A stretch of 64,000 bases of DNA, taken from NCBI RefSeq assembly GCF_001696455.1, contig NZ_MAUJ01000004.1, positions 186,001 through 250,000 on the forward strand. The letters are read 5' to 3'. The notes beneath the pieces are model-generated. The model was not told the origin of the DNA and ran no database searches. It saw nothing but the letters and a program-made list of their open reading frames with translations. Position 1 is the first letter of the stretch, and the number at the start of each line of letters is the position of its first letter. The position numbers and the translations under genes are program-made. The DNA is from Pseudoalteromonas luteoviolacea. Its GTDB lineage: Bacteria; Pseudomonadota; Gammaproteobacteria; Enterobacterales; Alteromonadaceae. Positions 34,931 to 45,182 of the stretch are shown in pieces.

Positions 34931-36445
34931 CTAACTCTGCGGCATACTGATAAACACTTCTGTGCCGACCTCTTCGTCGCTGCGATATTCAATGAAGCCA
35001 TTTTGTTTTTCAATAAACTTTTTAGCCGTATAGGTGCCGAGCCCTGACCTATCTCCTTTACCATGTGTGACAAACTTTTCAAAGAACTGATTACGGATTG
35101 AGGGCACAATTGCATCTGAATTTTGAATGCTCAGCGTGTGCAATTGTGCCTCACTGCGAGCACTAATGCTGACCATTTTTTGTTTCGTTGAAGCCTCTAA
35201 TGCGTTTTGAATTAGCTGTGTAAGTACCGTGAATAATAATTGAGCATCTCCTTTTACTTTCAGTTCTGGCGACAGGTTATTGGCAATTTGGATCTGCTCC
35301 TTGGAAATAATATGGCTTAAGCCAAGTAACACTTTTTCTACTAGCTCGTAGAGTGGCACAGAAGTTACCGACAATGTGTATTCATCCCGCTCAATTTTTT
35401 GCAATGCTTGCATGTTGTCTACATGTAGTTGTAATTGCTGGCAATGTTGTTGGATGTGGTCTAGGTATTGCTGTGCTTTTTCGGGATCATTGAGGTGCAC
35501 GGATAGCTTATCGCTGGCGTTTTGGATGTCTCGTATTGGCGCAATAATTTGAGTTTGGCTCATGCTCTCAAACTGGTCTTGGAGCTTGGCATTTTCCATC
35601 ATGGTATCAATTTGATTTCGCATCAGCCGATTGGACTCTATGGAACGGCAGTGGGCCTTAACACGAGAGCGCACAATTGAGGGGTTGGCTGGCTTGGTGA
35701 TGTAGTCGACCGCACCGAGTTCTAAGCCCTTCACTATATGCTCCGTTTGTTCTAGTGCAGATAAAAAGATCACTGTGATATGTTGAGTCTGAGGGTCGGA
35801 TTTCAACCTTTTACATACTTCAATGCCATCCATATCGGGCATCATAATATCCAGCAAGACCAAGTCAGGTTGGGGCTCCATCGCACAAATTTGCAGCGCT
35901 TTTTTACCATTTAATGCCGCTTTAACTTTGTAATCTTTACGCAAAATATCACTGATCACTTTTATGTTGTCAGCAACATCATCCACCACCAGTACTTGAG
36001 TAACATGCTCTTGAGTTGATTGTTCTGATGGGGTGTGTTTGATTGCCCTAACTGGCTTGCTGAGTGCTCTTTGCAGGCGAGATAAGAGAATTTGGCTAGA
36101 AAACGGTTTAACAATGTATTCTGACACACCGCTTTGGATTGCTTGCATCACATTACTTTGGTCTATGGTTGCCGAAGTCATAACAAAAGGAATTTGCGCT
36201 GTACGCGGGTTGCTGCGAACCCATTGCAGTAAAGAAATACCGTCAAGCTTTGGCAATTGCCACTCAGAGATGATGAGTTGTGCGTCGTGATAGGTTAGTT
36301 TTTCTCTTGCATCTACTCCATTTGAGCTCTGGATAACGGTCACATTACCCAGCTTTTTAGCTGTACTGGCAATCATAGATCGTATGGTCTCATGGGGTTC
36401 GACAATGAGTACGGTGATACTTTGGCTACAGTCACTATTGGTCAT
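34931..36445 (-). CDS. double-receiver protein with degenerate histidine-kinase-like domain
   Basis: 504 residues. REC1 (about 10-125) lacks the phosphorylatable Asp: the usual D is Glu61 in LIISEWQLPKLDG, a change that can mimic the phosphorylated state. REC2 (about 148-265) is canonical with Asp199 (LVLLDIMMPDMDG) and Lys251. A dimerisation-like helix follows. The kinase H-box reads FESMSQTQIIAPI, with Gln297 where the His should be. A HATPase-like domain follows, with a degenerate G1 region (IQNSDAIVP) and a GLGTYTAKKF G2 box. It likely acts as a signal integrator rather than an active kinase. Divergent from the hybrid kinase, whose phosphorelay may feed REC2. Confidence 0.85.
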   Translation of the reverse strand: MTNSDCSQSITVLIVEPHETIRSMIASTAKKLGNVTVIQSSNGVDAREKLTYHDAQLIISEWQLPKLDGISLLQWVRSNPRTAQIPFVMTSATIDQSNVMQAIQSGVSEYIVKPFSSQILLSRLQRALSKPVRAIKHTPSEQSTQEHVTQVLVVDDVADNIKVISDILRKDYKVKAALNGKKALQICAMEPQPDLVLLDIMMPDMDGIEVCKRLKSDPQTQHITVIFLSALEQTEHIVKGLELGAVDYITKPANPSIVRSRVKAHCRSIESNRLMRNQIDTMMENAKLQDQFESMSQTQIIAPIRDIQNASDKLSVHLNDPEKAQQYLDHIQQHCQQLQLHVDNMQALQKIERDEYTLSVTSVPLYELVEKVLLGLSHIISKEQIQIANNLSPELKVKGDAQLLFTVLTQLIQNALEASTKQKMVSISARSEAQLHTLSIQNSDAIVPSIRNQFFEKFVTHGKGDRSGLGTYTAKKFIEKQNGFIEYRSDEEVGTEVFISMPQS

Positions 36446-36465
36446 TGGATCCTCCGCGTCGATTC

Positions 36466-36487
36466 CGTTTAAAAAAAAGTTTAAACG
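36466..36487. promoter_or_regulatory. A/T-rich dyad upstream of the double-receiver gene
   Basis: CGTTTAAA and TTTAAACG form an 8-bp dyad around AAAAAG, 21 bases upstream of the gene's ATG (36445) and beside its GGAGGA-type ribosome binding site. It could be an operator or a leader hairpin. Confidence 0.35.
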
Positions 36488-36695
36488 CTAATTAGCTGCC
36501 CTTGCGCACGCGACTTCATAACTGAGTGATAGTTAGACAAAAATTAACTGTTCTTATTTTGCACATGTTCTTCAAAAGTGTCTAATAATTATGCATACAG
36601 ATTTCAAAATTAGATATTAAATTATCCCAAATAGCAGCGTGATGTTGCTAGGAGAATCAAACGGTGAGAATCAAAACTCAATCAAGGAGCAAGAT

Positions 36696-39600
36696 ATGAA
36701 GCCTTTGCGGCTGCTATTCGTCATTGTAAGTACGTTTGTATTGTTGGTCAGTAATCAAAGCTGGGCCCAACTCAAAGTTGAGAGTATCTCCGCTTATAAC
36801 GGTTTGGCAAATCCACAAATTTATGCGGTCTCCAAAGATCCACAAGGCTTTATGTGGTTTGGCAGTGCCGATGGTGTCAAACGCTACGATGGATACGAGT
36901 TTATTAGCTTCAATCACAATCCTGACGATCCGAATTCGCTTTCTGCTAATAGTGTAGGCGCTTTGTTATTTGATAAACAGGGTCAGTTGTGGGCGGGCAC
37001 TTGGGGTGGTGGACTCAATTTGTTTGTACGTGAAAAACAGCATTTTATTCATTTTAAACATGACCCGAATGACCCACTCTCTCTGGGAGCAAATAAAGTT
37101 CAGTCACTTTTCGAAAGTCGCGATGGCACGTTGTGGGTAGGCACCAACGGCGGTGGATTAAATCGCTTGCGTGAAGACGGTCAAAGTTTTGAGCGTTTTG
37201 TACACATTGACAATGACCCGAACAGCTTGGGCAATAACCGCATTTGGAGTATCAGTGAGGACCTCAATGGCGGCATATGGGTCGGCACTTCTAATGGCTT
37301 ATATCGGCTCAATAGAAATACCGGCAAGTTTCAGGGATTTGGTGTAGCACCAAATTCTTTAGATCATGCAGAAGTTAGACAGGTCTCGGTCGATGAGGTC
37401 GGGCAAATTTGGGTAGCCACGAGAACCAGCTTTGGTCTGTTTAACCCAAAAATCAATGAATATACAACCTATAACTTGCCATCAGGCTCATTACCGAGTG
37501 TGACCCGGTTAATGCATTTTAATGGCGATATGTTGTTGGCCACATTTGCGGGTATCTATCGCTTTGCTCCCGAACTGGCTCAATTTGTCCCCGTGATCCC
37601 AAACGGTAAGTTGACGTTGCTGCAAAATCGAGATGTTCGCCAAGTCCTAATAGATGACAGTGGATTATTGTGGGCTGCAACACGTTATTCGGGTGTACAG
37701 AAGGTCTTTCCAAATCCCGCCGCGTTTATTTCTTGGCAGGATTATTTGCAAGATGAGTTGCTTTCTGGGCTGTTTAATCAAGTGCTTACTGCCGAGAAAG
37801 CCAGTCAAGGTGGTGTTTGGCTGGGTACTGGCCGAGGATTGGTCCACTTTGATGGCCAGAACCAATTTACCCCGTTTGCCGATGCAGAAACCCTACAAGG
37901 AAATTATCGTCTGCGTGTGCACAGTATGGCGCGAGACGAACAAGGTCAATTATATGCGGGAACGAGCTTTGGGCTGTATAAAGTCGATGAGTTGAACAAG
38001 CAGCTAACATTAGTCCCACTCACTTGGTTGCAAGACTCGCGCCGCTCAGTGGAGCATGTGAGTTTTGATAGTGAAGGGTACATGTGGCTGGTATTGTCAG
38101 GTCGAGATGGGATGATCCGCTGGCAAGTTGGCGACGAAGATAAACGCAGTTATATTCCGCAACAGGATTTAGAATTTGTTTTTCATGACAGTGAGGGTCA
38201 GGTTTGGGCGGGTACTGATGGCGAAGGGGTATTTCGTGTAAATCCAGTAACAGGGCAATTTGAGCAATATACAGCCTATGGAGATAAAGTTGGTCCAAAC
38301 GGGAATTATGTGACGCATGCTATGCAGCAAGGTGGCTATGTTTGGTTAGCCACTAACCGTGGGGTTACGCGTTTTGAGTTGGCAACGAAGGAGTTTAAAC
38401 AATACGTTAATACGGCATCTCAAGTGAATTTTGCTGTGAAGTCGATAGTTGCTGACGCTGAGGGTTTTCTGTGGTTTGCAAGCGCCAGTGGCGTGTTTAA
38501 GTTTGACCCAACCTACGGCATTTTTCACCAGTTCACCACGAATGATGGATTGATTAACCACCATTTTCTTGCGCGTTCTTTTGTTAAATTTGAAGAGCGA
38601 ATTTTGTTTGGCAGCATTGATGGGATCACCGGGTTCAATCCTAAGTCCGTACAGGTCAATACCAGTGCACCGCCGGTTGCATTTACTCAAGCCTTTATTG
38701 ATGGCAATCCAATTGATATTCAAAGTGGCCAAGTAGAGCTCAATTACAATGATAAAAATCTATCGATTCATTTTGCTGCCTTGGATTATCAGGCGACTGG
38801 TGACAATCGTTATCGCACTTGGCTCGTTGGTTATCATGACGGATGGAGCGCCACCACGCCTGCTCATACGGTTAATTATCGCGAGCTGCCACCGGGGGAG
38901 TATCAACTCAAAGTACAGGGGAGTAATAACCACGGTGTTTGGAATCAAACGGGCATTGAGCTATCCATTATCAGTGTGCCTGCTTGGTATCAAACGCTGT
39001 GGTTCAGAATTTCTTTGCCAGTTTGTGCCGTGGTGCTGCTACTCCTATTGTTTTGGTGGCGGGTACGTCAATTGCGTGAAAATAGCTTGGAACTCGAGCG
39101 AAAAATTGCCCGTAGAACCCGAGATATTGTGGTGTTGGGGGAAGTGGGCAAAGAAGTGGCTGCGACCTATGATATGCATGTCATCAGCGAAACCATTTAT
39201 AACCATTTAAGCACCATCTTGCACTGTGAGTTTTTTGCTGTCGGGGTGTTCTATGAAGATAAACAGTACATCGATTATATATACGCTATGCAGCAAGGTG
39301 AGCTATATGAAGCGCTAGAAAGCCACACTAAAGTGGTGAGCAGTGCTGATGTTTATTGCGTGGCGCATGGTGAAGAGTTTTATGCTGCGACCGACGAGAG
39401 TTGGCAGCAAATGAATTTAAAAGCATGTAATAACTTATATGGTGAACAAACGAAATCTGTATTTTGTGCGCCGCTGATTGTTGAGGGGAAAATACTCGGC
39501 GTCTTTACAGTGCAGTCGAATAAGCCTCGGGCATATAAAGAAGTCCATCTAAATGTACTGCGCACTGTGGCAAATCACGTGGCTGTTGCATTGGCAAATT

Positions 39601-42233
39601 CGCTGTCGTACAGCGAACTTAAAGAAGCGGAGCAGCGTCTAGAGTTGGCTATGCAAGGGGCAAATGCAGGCACGTGGGAATGGGACTGCCAAAGCGACAA
39701 ACTGGTTACGAATGCCATTTGGTCGACAATGTTAGGGTATCAAGAAGGCGAGCTTGAACAGCAATATGGCGAGACTATTAGCCGATGGCGCAGCCTATTG
39801 CACCCAGATGACGTGGCACGAGTGGAAAGTGCCTTACAGAGGCATTTGAGCAAGCAGTCAGAAACTTATCGTTGTGAATTTAGAATGCGAACGTCAGATG
39901 ATAGCTGGAAGTGGATACTCAGTATGGGTCGCAGTGTTAACGTTAATCAGGATAGCCGACGTAAAGAAATGTTTGGTATTCACATGGACATTTCTGACGC
40001 TAAAGAGCTCGAAACGGCACTTAAGCAAGCTAAAGAACGCGCAGAGAGCGCAACACAAGCGAAATCAGACTTTCTCTCGAACATGTCTCATGAGATCCGC
40101 ACCCCGATGAATGCCATCATAGGTATGAGCTATTTAGCGTTGGAAACTGAATTAGATCATAAACAACGTAATTACGTGGATAAGATACATCGCAGTGCCG
40201 AGTCTTTGTTGGGGATTATTAACGATATATTAGATTTTTCTAAAATTGAGGCTGGTAAGTTAGATATAGAGCATGTGGAGTTTTGCTTAGAAGAAACGCT
40301 CAGCAGCTGTTTGGACGTGATCTCTGTGAAAGCGAAAGAAAAGGGGTTGGAATTATGTGCGCACATTGATGCCGATATTCCCACTTATTTAATTGGCGAC
40401 CCTCTGCGTATTTCGCAAGTTTTGCTTAATTTAGGCAGTAATGCTGTGAAGTTTACAGAACAAGGCGGAGAGGTGTTACTAGACGTAAGATTGGAGAGTC
40501 AATTTGATGGTGATATCACGCTTAAATTTGCTGTCATCGACTCTGGCATTGGGATGACGACAGAGCAACAAGCTAAGCTCTTTAGTTCATTCTCGCAGGC
40601 AGATACGTCGACCACTCGTAAATATGGCGGCACAGGCTTAGGCTTGGCCATCAGTAAAAAGCTTGTAGAGCTTATGCAAGGCGATATTGAGTGCCAAAGT
40701 GCGCCAGGTGTGGGCAGCACTTTCAGTTTTACTCTCGTGGTGAACGATGCGCTAAAGGCGCCAGAGGCTTTTCCTGAGCTCGGTATCAAACATGCGCTTA
40801 TTATTGACGATAATTCAAGTTCTTGCCGCAATTTACAGTCGTGCTTAGGGCGTTTGAACATTGACTCTGAATGCGTGGGCTCTGCGCAGGTTGAGTCCTT
40901 AACTAAGCACATTGTTGAGCAGGATGTGGTGTTTATCGATGCGCGGATTGAGAATGAACTGGGGTTATTGAAGCAACTACGAGCGGGAGGAGATGACACC
41001 GCATGTATTGTAATGCCACTGTACGAAACACAATCAGTGGAGTCCTATTTACAGGTATTTAATCGCGCGACCTATTTACAAAAACCATTTTTACCAAGTG
41101 CTGTGGACGAGAGTCTACAGCGAGCACTCGGGTTACAACAAGATCCTGAACATGATGCAAATAAGCCCGGGGCGACAAATACTTCTTTGGCCGGTGCCCA
41201 TTTATTACTGGTGGAAGACAATGACTTGAATCAAGAGCTCGCGATTGCTTTGTTAAGTCGTCATGGTATTTCTGTGGACGTTGCGGAGCATGGCGCACAA
41301 GCCTTAGAGAAATTATCAGCAGGCAATTTCGATGGTGTGCTGATGGATTGTCAAATGCCAGTGATGGATGGCTACACCGCAACGAGAAAAATAAGAGAGC
41401 AAGCGCAATATGCGTCTTTACCTATTATTGCGATGACAGCCAGCGTCATGATGGATAACCAAGAGGCGGCCTTAGCTTGTGGTATGAATGACATTATTGG
41501 TAAGCCGCTTAACGTGGAAAAAATGTTTGCGACTTTGCAAAAATGGATAGTTGTCAGCAACGCCGAGCAGGTGGCGAACGCGAGTGCACAAACCGCAAAT
41601 GAGGGGGAGGGTTATCCTAAGATAGCTGGAATTGATGTGGCCGTGGCAAAATCCATATCGCAAGGAGATGTCGCACTATTTACTCGCTTGTTAAGGCGTT
41701 TTGCTGATAAACATCAACACTTTAATGAACACTTTGAACAAGCGATGCTGGAAGTTGACGGAGATCCCGATGCACCGATGCGCTGTGCACATACGCTCAA
41801 GGGCACGGCGGCTAATATTGGGGCAACAGAGGTTCATACAGTCGCTGGTGAGTTAGAGAGTGCCTGCGCTGAAGGTCAGCCGGTCGAAGCGATAATTGTG
41901 AAGGTGCAAAATCAATTGATGCCATTAATTGCGGATATCAATCGCGCTTTGTCGGATCTCGCTTCTAGCGAGGCAACATCATCAAAGAGTGCGCATGCAG
42001 AGCTATCTGAACTAGAGATCAGCGAGAAATTAGCACAGCTCACAACGTTGCTAACAGATTATGATACCGACGCTATCGATCTTGTCGGGGAGTTATTACC
42101 TGTTTATGAAGGGACTGTGTTTTATGACGCGTTTAATAAATTGAATCACTTAATAGACGACTATGATTTTGATGCAGCCAATGAATTATTAGCTGAGCTT
42201 AAACCACAGTTGTTGATACAAGAGCAAGCTTGA
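36696..42233 (+). CDS. hybrid sensor histidine kinase with periplasmic two-component-regulator propeller
   Basis: 1845 residues from ATG 36696 (AAGGAG 7 bases before). Signal peptide ending QSWAQ. Periplasmic Reg_prop repeats with WVGTNGGGLNRL and WFGSADGV type blades run to about 660, then a Y_Y_Y-like domain, then a membrane helix at about 768-790. Cytoplasmic order: GAF (about 805-960), PAS/PAC (about 975-1100), HisKA with His1132 (SNMSHEIRTPMN), HATPase, receiver 1 (Asp1415 in VVFIDARI), receiver 2 (Asp1551 in GVLMDCQMPVMDG) and HPt (His1699 in AHTLKG). It can run a full His-Asp-His-Asp relay internally. Such propeller kinases often sense polysaccharide breakdown products. The ligand here is unknown. 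Confidence 0.9.
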   Translation: MKPLRLLFVIVSTFVLLVSNQSWAQLKVESISAYNGLANPQIYAVSKDPQGFMWFGSADGVKRYDGYEFISFNHNPDDPNSLSANSVGALLFDKQGQLWAGTWGGGLNLFVREKQHFIHFKHDPNDPLSLGANKVQSLFESRDGTLWVGTNGGGLNRLREDGQSFERFVHIDNDPNSLGNNRIWSISEDLNGGIWVGTSNGLYRLNRNTGKFQGFGVAPNSLDHAEVRQVSVDEVGQIWVATRTSFGLFNPKINEYTTYNLPSGSLPSVTRLMHFNGDMLLATFAGIYRFAPELAQFVPVIPNGKLTLLQNRDVRQVLIDDSGLLWAATRYSGVQKVFPNPAAFISWQDYLQDELLSGLFNQVLTAEKASQGGVWLGTGRGLVHFDGQNQFTPFADAETLQGNYRLRVHSMARDEQGQLYAGTSFGLYKVDELNKQLTLVPLTWLQDSRRSVEHVSFDSEGYMWLVLSGRDGMIRWQVGDEDKRSYIPQQDLEFVFHDSEGQVWAGTDGEGVFRVNPVTGQFEQYTAYGDKVGPNGNYVTHAMQQGGYVWLATNRGVTRFELATKEFKQYVNTASQVNFAVKSIVADAEGFLWFASASGVFKFDPTYGIFHQFTTNDGLINHHFLARSFVKFEERILFGSIDGITGFNPKSVQVNTSAPPVAFTQAFIDGNPIDIQSGQVELNYNDKNLSIHFAALDYQATGDNRYRTWLVGYHDGWSATTPAHTVNYRELPPGEYQLKVQGSNNHGVWNQTGIELSIISVPAWYQTLWFRISLPVCAVVLLLLLFWWRVRQLRENSLELERKIARRTRDIVVLGEVGKEVAATYDMHVISETIYNHLSTILHCEFFAVGVFYEDKQYIDYIYAMQQGELYEALESHTKVVSSADVYCVAHGEEFYAATDESWQQMNLKACNNLYGEQTKSVFCAPLIVEGKILGVFTVQSNKPRAYKEVHLNVLRTVANHVAVALANSLSYSELKEAEQRLELAMQGANAGTWEWDCQSDKLVTNAIWSTMLGYQEGELEQQYGETISRWRSLLHPDDVARVESALQRHLSKQSETYRCEFRMRTSDDSWKWILSMGRSVNVNQDSRRKEMFGIHMDISDAKELETALKQAKERAESATQAKSDFLSNMSHEIRTPMNAIIGMSYLALETELDHKQRNYVDKIHRSAESLLGIINDILDFSKIEAGKLDIEHVEFCLEETLSSCLDVISVKAKEKGLELCAHIDADIPTYLIGDPLRISQVLLNLGSNAVKFTEQGGEVLLDVRLESQFDGDITLKFAVIDSGIGMTTEQQAKLFSSFSQADTSTTRKYGGTGLGLAISKKLVELMQGDIECQSAPGVGSTFSFTLVVNDALKAPEAFPELGIKHALIIDDNSSSCRNLQSCLGRLNIDSECVGSAQVESLTKHIVEQDVVFIDARIENELGLLKQLRAGGDDTACIVMPLYETQSVESYLQVFNRATYLQKPFLPSAVDESLQRALGLQQDPEHDANKPGATNTSLAGAHLLLVEDNDLNQELAIALLSRHGISVDVAEHGAQALEKLSAGNFDGVLMDCQMPVMDGYTATRKIREQAQYASLPIIAMTASVMMDNQEAALACGMNDIIGKPLNVEKMFATLQKWIVVSNAEQVANASAQTANEGEGYPKIAGIDVAVAKSISQGDVALFTRLLRRFADKHQHFNEHFEQAMLEVDGDPDAPMRCAHTLKGTAANIGATEVHTVAGELESACAEGQPVEAIIVKVQNQLMPLIADINRALSDLASSEATSSKSAHAELSELEISEKLAQLTTLLTDYDTDAIDLVGELLPVYEGTVFYDAFNKLNHLIDDYDFDAANELLAELKPQLLIQEQA

Positions 42234-42298
42234 GCAAGCAATGTTGTTTAGAGAATTTACGGCGTGGCATTAGACGTGTTCAGTGACTCGTATTAGTA

Positions 42299-43867
42299 TT
42301 GGGTGTTTCTAACATTGGTGTGAAAAGTGAGTCAGTTTTGCAAAAGCAGTTTATCAGCTTAGGGTTTCGAGTTGATGGTCGAACATTTAGTGTAGAAAAC
42401 TCGGCAGGTGAACGGTTGAAAATAAGGCCAAAAACCTGCCAGCTATTGCTGGTATTAATGGAGAACCACCAGCAAATATTAAGCAAAGAACGCCTATTAT
42501 CACTGGTGTGGCCAAATGTGGTTGTAGATGAGCAAGTGGTATTTCAATCGATAAAGGAAATACGCCAGCTGTTTCACCCGCATGACGTGATTAAAACGCT
42601 ACCAACCCAAGGGTATCAATGGGTTGCACCTGTGAAATCTAAAGCAAACCTTAACAATATATCGGTAAAACTCACCACCGCAGTGGTTACAGCGTGCTTA
42701 TTGCTAGGCAGCATTACATATCTTGTTTTAAACGATCCTCAAACAAGAGCTGAACTCAAATCACACGCTCAGGCAAAACTTGAGGGGTCGGTTGTTATTT
42801 TACCGACACAAAATCTGATTGCAGGCAATGACCACGATTGGGTTAGGTTAGGCTTTATGGATCAACTGATTCAACGTTTGCCGAGTGAACCATCATTTGG
42901 TGTACTGCAAACGGATTACGTGCTAGAGGTTATCAATCGTGCAGGCTTGAGTTTATCTTCTACATCGACAAAAAGTCCTGATGTTACCGGGGATGTTGCA
43001 GCCAAGGGAATGTTTAGTGATAGTGAGATTCAGCAAATTTTTACTGTTTCTGGCGCTCAGCTCGTTGTGGCATCTCGATTAATGGGAACTCCTCACGACT
43101 ATCAACTCAGTTATAATTTGTACTGGCCACAGAAAACCATGCAGGGCGCGATATTTGGCACCGATACTCACGTGCTTTTGGACGAGTTTTCAGCACGTAT
43201 AAAGCGTTTGGTTGGCAGTGATGTTGTGCTTGATTCTCAGGGCTACCACACGGACTTTTATGATGAAATGATGGGACGTGCGTTAGAGTTAAAACTGCAA
43301 GGCGAATATGAGTCAGCGATTAGCTTACTTCAAGCTTTGGTCTTACAAGCTCCGCATAATATGACAGCACACCGGGTGTTGATTGAACTACTGCTTTCGC
43401 AAGCTCAATTCGGTCAAGCTGAAAGCCTACTCGAGAAAAGCATACCAATTGCAACTTCATTGGGTAATCATCATGAATTGATAAGGCTCCGCTACCTGCA
43501 TGCATTACTTGCAGCTATGCGTCAAAGTTTCACCCTTGCTGTATCTCGTGCTGATGAAGTAATCGAATTGGCTCAACAGCATAGAGACTGGCTGTATCTA
43601 GCCTATAGCACTGATTTAAAGGGTCACATTGCGATGAAAAATACCCAATTCGACACGGCCCATGCGTTATATCACGAAGCTAAGTCTTATCATCAAATTC
43701 TGCGCTGTCCGGTGGGAGAAGCAACCTCATGGCTCAATCTGGCCAAGCTTGCCAAGCAAAGAAATGCAATGGAGCGATACAATGAATCGCTTGACAACGC
43801 ACGGTATATTGCACAAACGCGCGCTTTAACAAGTATCCTCAATGAAATTAATGAATCTGAAAAATAA
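42299..43867 (+). CDS. membrane-anchored wHTH regulator (CadC/ToxR-like) with periplasmic TPR region
   Basis: 522 residues. The start is uncertain: the frame opens at TTG 42299 and GTG 42320 is another option. An OmpR-type winged helix (about 25-115: RLKIRPKTCQLLLVLM, LLSLVWPNVVVDEQVVFQSIKEIRQLF, TLPTQGYQW) precedes one membrane helix (about 125-142). The periplasmic portion (about 145-522) contains a CadC-like domain (VVILPTQNL) and TPR-like helices (ALELKLQGEYESAISLLQALV). A one-component regulator that binds DNA while held in the inner membrane. It is in line with, and 65 bases after, the hybrid kinase. Confidence 0.8.
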   Translation: MGVSNIGVKSESVLQKQFISLGFRVDGRTFSVENSAGERLKIRPKTCQLLLVLMENHQQILSKERLLSLVWPNVVVDEQVVFQSIKEIRQLFHPHDVIKTLPTQGYQWVAPVKSKANLNNISVKLTTAVVTACLLLGSITYLVLNDPQTRAELKSHAQAKLEGSVVILPTQNLIAGNDHDWVRLGFMDQLIQRLPSEPSFGVLQTDYVLEVINRAGLSLSSTSTKSPDVTGDVAAKGMFSDSEIQQIFTVSGAQLVVASRLMGTPHDYQLSYNLYWPQKTMQGAIFGTDTHVLLDEFSARIKRLVGSDVVLDSQGYHTDFYDEMMGRALELKLQGEYESAISLLQALVLQAPHNMTAHRVLIELLLSQAQFGQAESLLEKSIPIATSLGNHHELIRLRYLHALLAAMRQSFTLAVSRADEVIELAQQHRDWLYLAYSTDLKGHIAMKNTQFDTAHALYHEAKSYHQILRCPVGEATSWLNLAKLAKQRNAMERYNESLDNARYIAQTRALTSILNEINESEK

Positions 43868-43965
43868 GCAATAATTTCAATGGTTTTAAATAATTTCAGG
43901 AAGTTTTATTAGCCCTTTTTAGACAATCAATGAGACAACAGCAACTCAATTTAGAGGAGTTGTAT

Positions 43966-45090
43966 ATGTCGAATTTTCGGTCCCGTTCATTTATCGGCGT
44001 GATTTTGTTTTGCGCGCTACTGGTCATGCTGGTGACATCCATAATTATGTTTTCAAAGCAACACAATGCTCTGATCGCGCTTATGCATACGCTGGTGGGG
44101 TTATTGATGCTGTTGGTGTTAGTGTGGCATCTGATCAAAAACATTCGCCCGCTAAAGCAATACCTTAACCCATTTGAAAAACAAACTGGGCGATTTTCTT
44201 TGGCGTGGCCTATCGCCCTATGTGTCGTGAGTTATGTCGGATTGGCGCCTGTTTTCCAACTCCCCCCCGCCATTGAGGTGTATCGCTTTGGTCAAACTTT
44301 AAAGGCCGCTGATAAGGCCGATAGTGATCCAGAAATTAAATATGTGCAAAGGGAAGTGGAAGACCCCAAAAGCACGGGGCAACATATTACCATTGAGCTT
44401 AAAAAAGGCCCTTACTTTTTATGGCCACAGTATGCGCTGTGGATTGAAAGTCTTTCAGGAGAATTTAAACAACCGCTGTATGTAACTGAAAAGCTCGCGA
44501 CGAATCAATTTACGAACAAGGTAACCAAGAAAGACCCTGACCAAGTTTTTAACACCCACTTACTGGTGGGCGAAGGGCCGAATGCGTGGGATGTACTTGA
44601 AGGGCAAGAGGAACCAACGAGCAAAAACAGCCGCATGCGTCCGGAGTCGCTACCGGTGTTTTTACACCAATTGAATATGCGCGCTGACAATGGTGTGTTA
44701 GTACCAGACAGTGAATCACTGGCGATCGATGGGTTTAGTGGCGCCACAATGACCGATAACTTTATCTACACAACGCGATTGCAAGCGCCGTTAAACGGCC
44801 CTCACCGAGTTCGTTTAGAAGTAAATCACTCTTTTGACTACAACGAATACTATTCAAGTGACCGATTTTTAGATGATCCTATCTATTCGGGAGATGGCTA
44901 CAGTGCACAACCCTCAGTTATTTATGAGGCGATTATCGACTTTGATTCGCAACAAAGTGGAACATTGGCGGTCATGTCACTAGTAGGGCACGGTCATCAT
45001 TCAGGTAGAGATGGCAATATATACTCAGATGTAAGTCAATTAACCTCTGCCTTAGAACTGGTAGAAAGAGTGATTGTAAGCGTTAACTAA
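43966..45090 (+). CDS. unknown membrane protein with cytochrome-b-like N-terminal helices
   Basis: 374 residues from ATG 43966 (GAGGAG 6 bases before). A frame from 43930 is longer. Three membrane helices lie at about 8-28, 36-56 and 78-100. HTLVGLLMLLVLVWHLIKN resembles DUF4405/cytochrome b561-type helices with their His residues. A long soluble part (about 105-374) follows and contains GATMTDNFIYTTRLQAP and GHGHHSGRDGNIY. The His cluster could bind a metal. I do not recognise the soluble domain. Function unknown. Confidence 0.6.
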   Translation: MSNFRSRSFIGVILFCALLVMLVTSIIMFSKQHNALIALMHTLVGLLMLLVLVWHLIKNIRPLKQYLNPFEKQTGRFSLAWPIALCVVSYVGLAPVFQLPPAIEVYRFGQTLKAADKADSDPEIKYVQREVEDPKSTGQHITIELKKGPYFLWPQYALWIESLSGEFKQPLYVTEKLATNQFTNKVTKKDPDQVFNTHLLVGEGPNAWDVLEGQEEPTSKNSRMRPESLPVFLHQLNMRADNGVLVPDSESLAIDGFSGATMTDNFIYTTRLQAPLNGPHRVRLEVNHSFDYNEYYSSDRFLDDPIYSGDGYSAQPSVIYEAIIDFDSQQSGTLAVMSLVGHGHHSGRDGNIYSDVSQLTSALELVERVIVSVN

Positions 45091-45118
45091 CCTAATTGAA
45101 ATCTACCTAAGATAAAAA

Positions 45119-45174
45119 GCCGGGCGTACTAAAAGGTCAGGTATGTTGGCAAGGATGACTAACGTACGCCCGGC
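45119..45174. repeat. long inverted repeat between convergent genes
   Basis: GCCGGGCGTAC (45119-45129) and GTACGCCCGGC (45164-45174) are perfect 11-bp inverted copies enclosing 34 bases. The stem is much more G+C-rich than its surroundings. It may be an intergenic repeat element or a terminator stem. Confidence 0.55.
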
Positions 45175-45182
45175 AAAACTTT

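Noticed and set aside
38749..39210. 153-residue ORF in another frame inside the hybrid kinase
   Set aside because: It lies wholly within the Y_Y_Y and membrane segment of a well-supported long gene, and its composition is that of a shifted frame.
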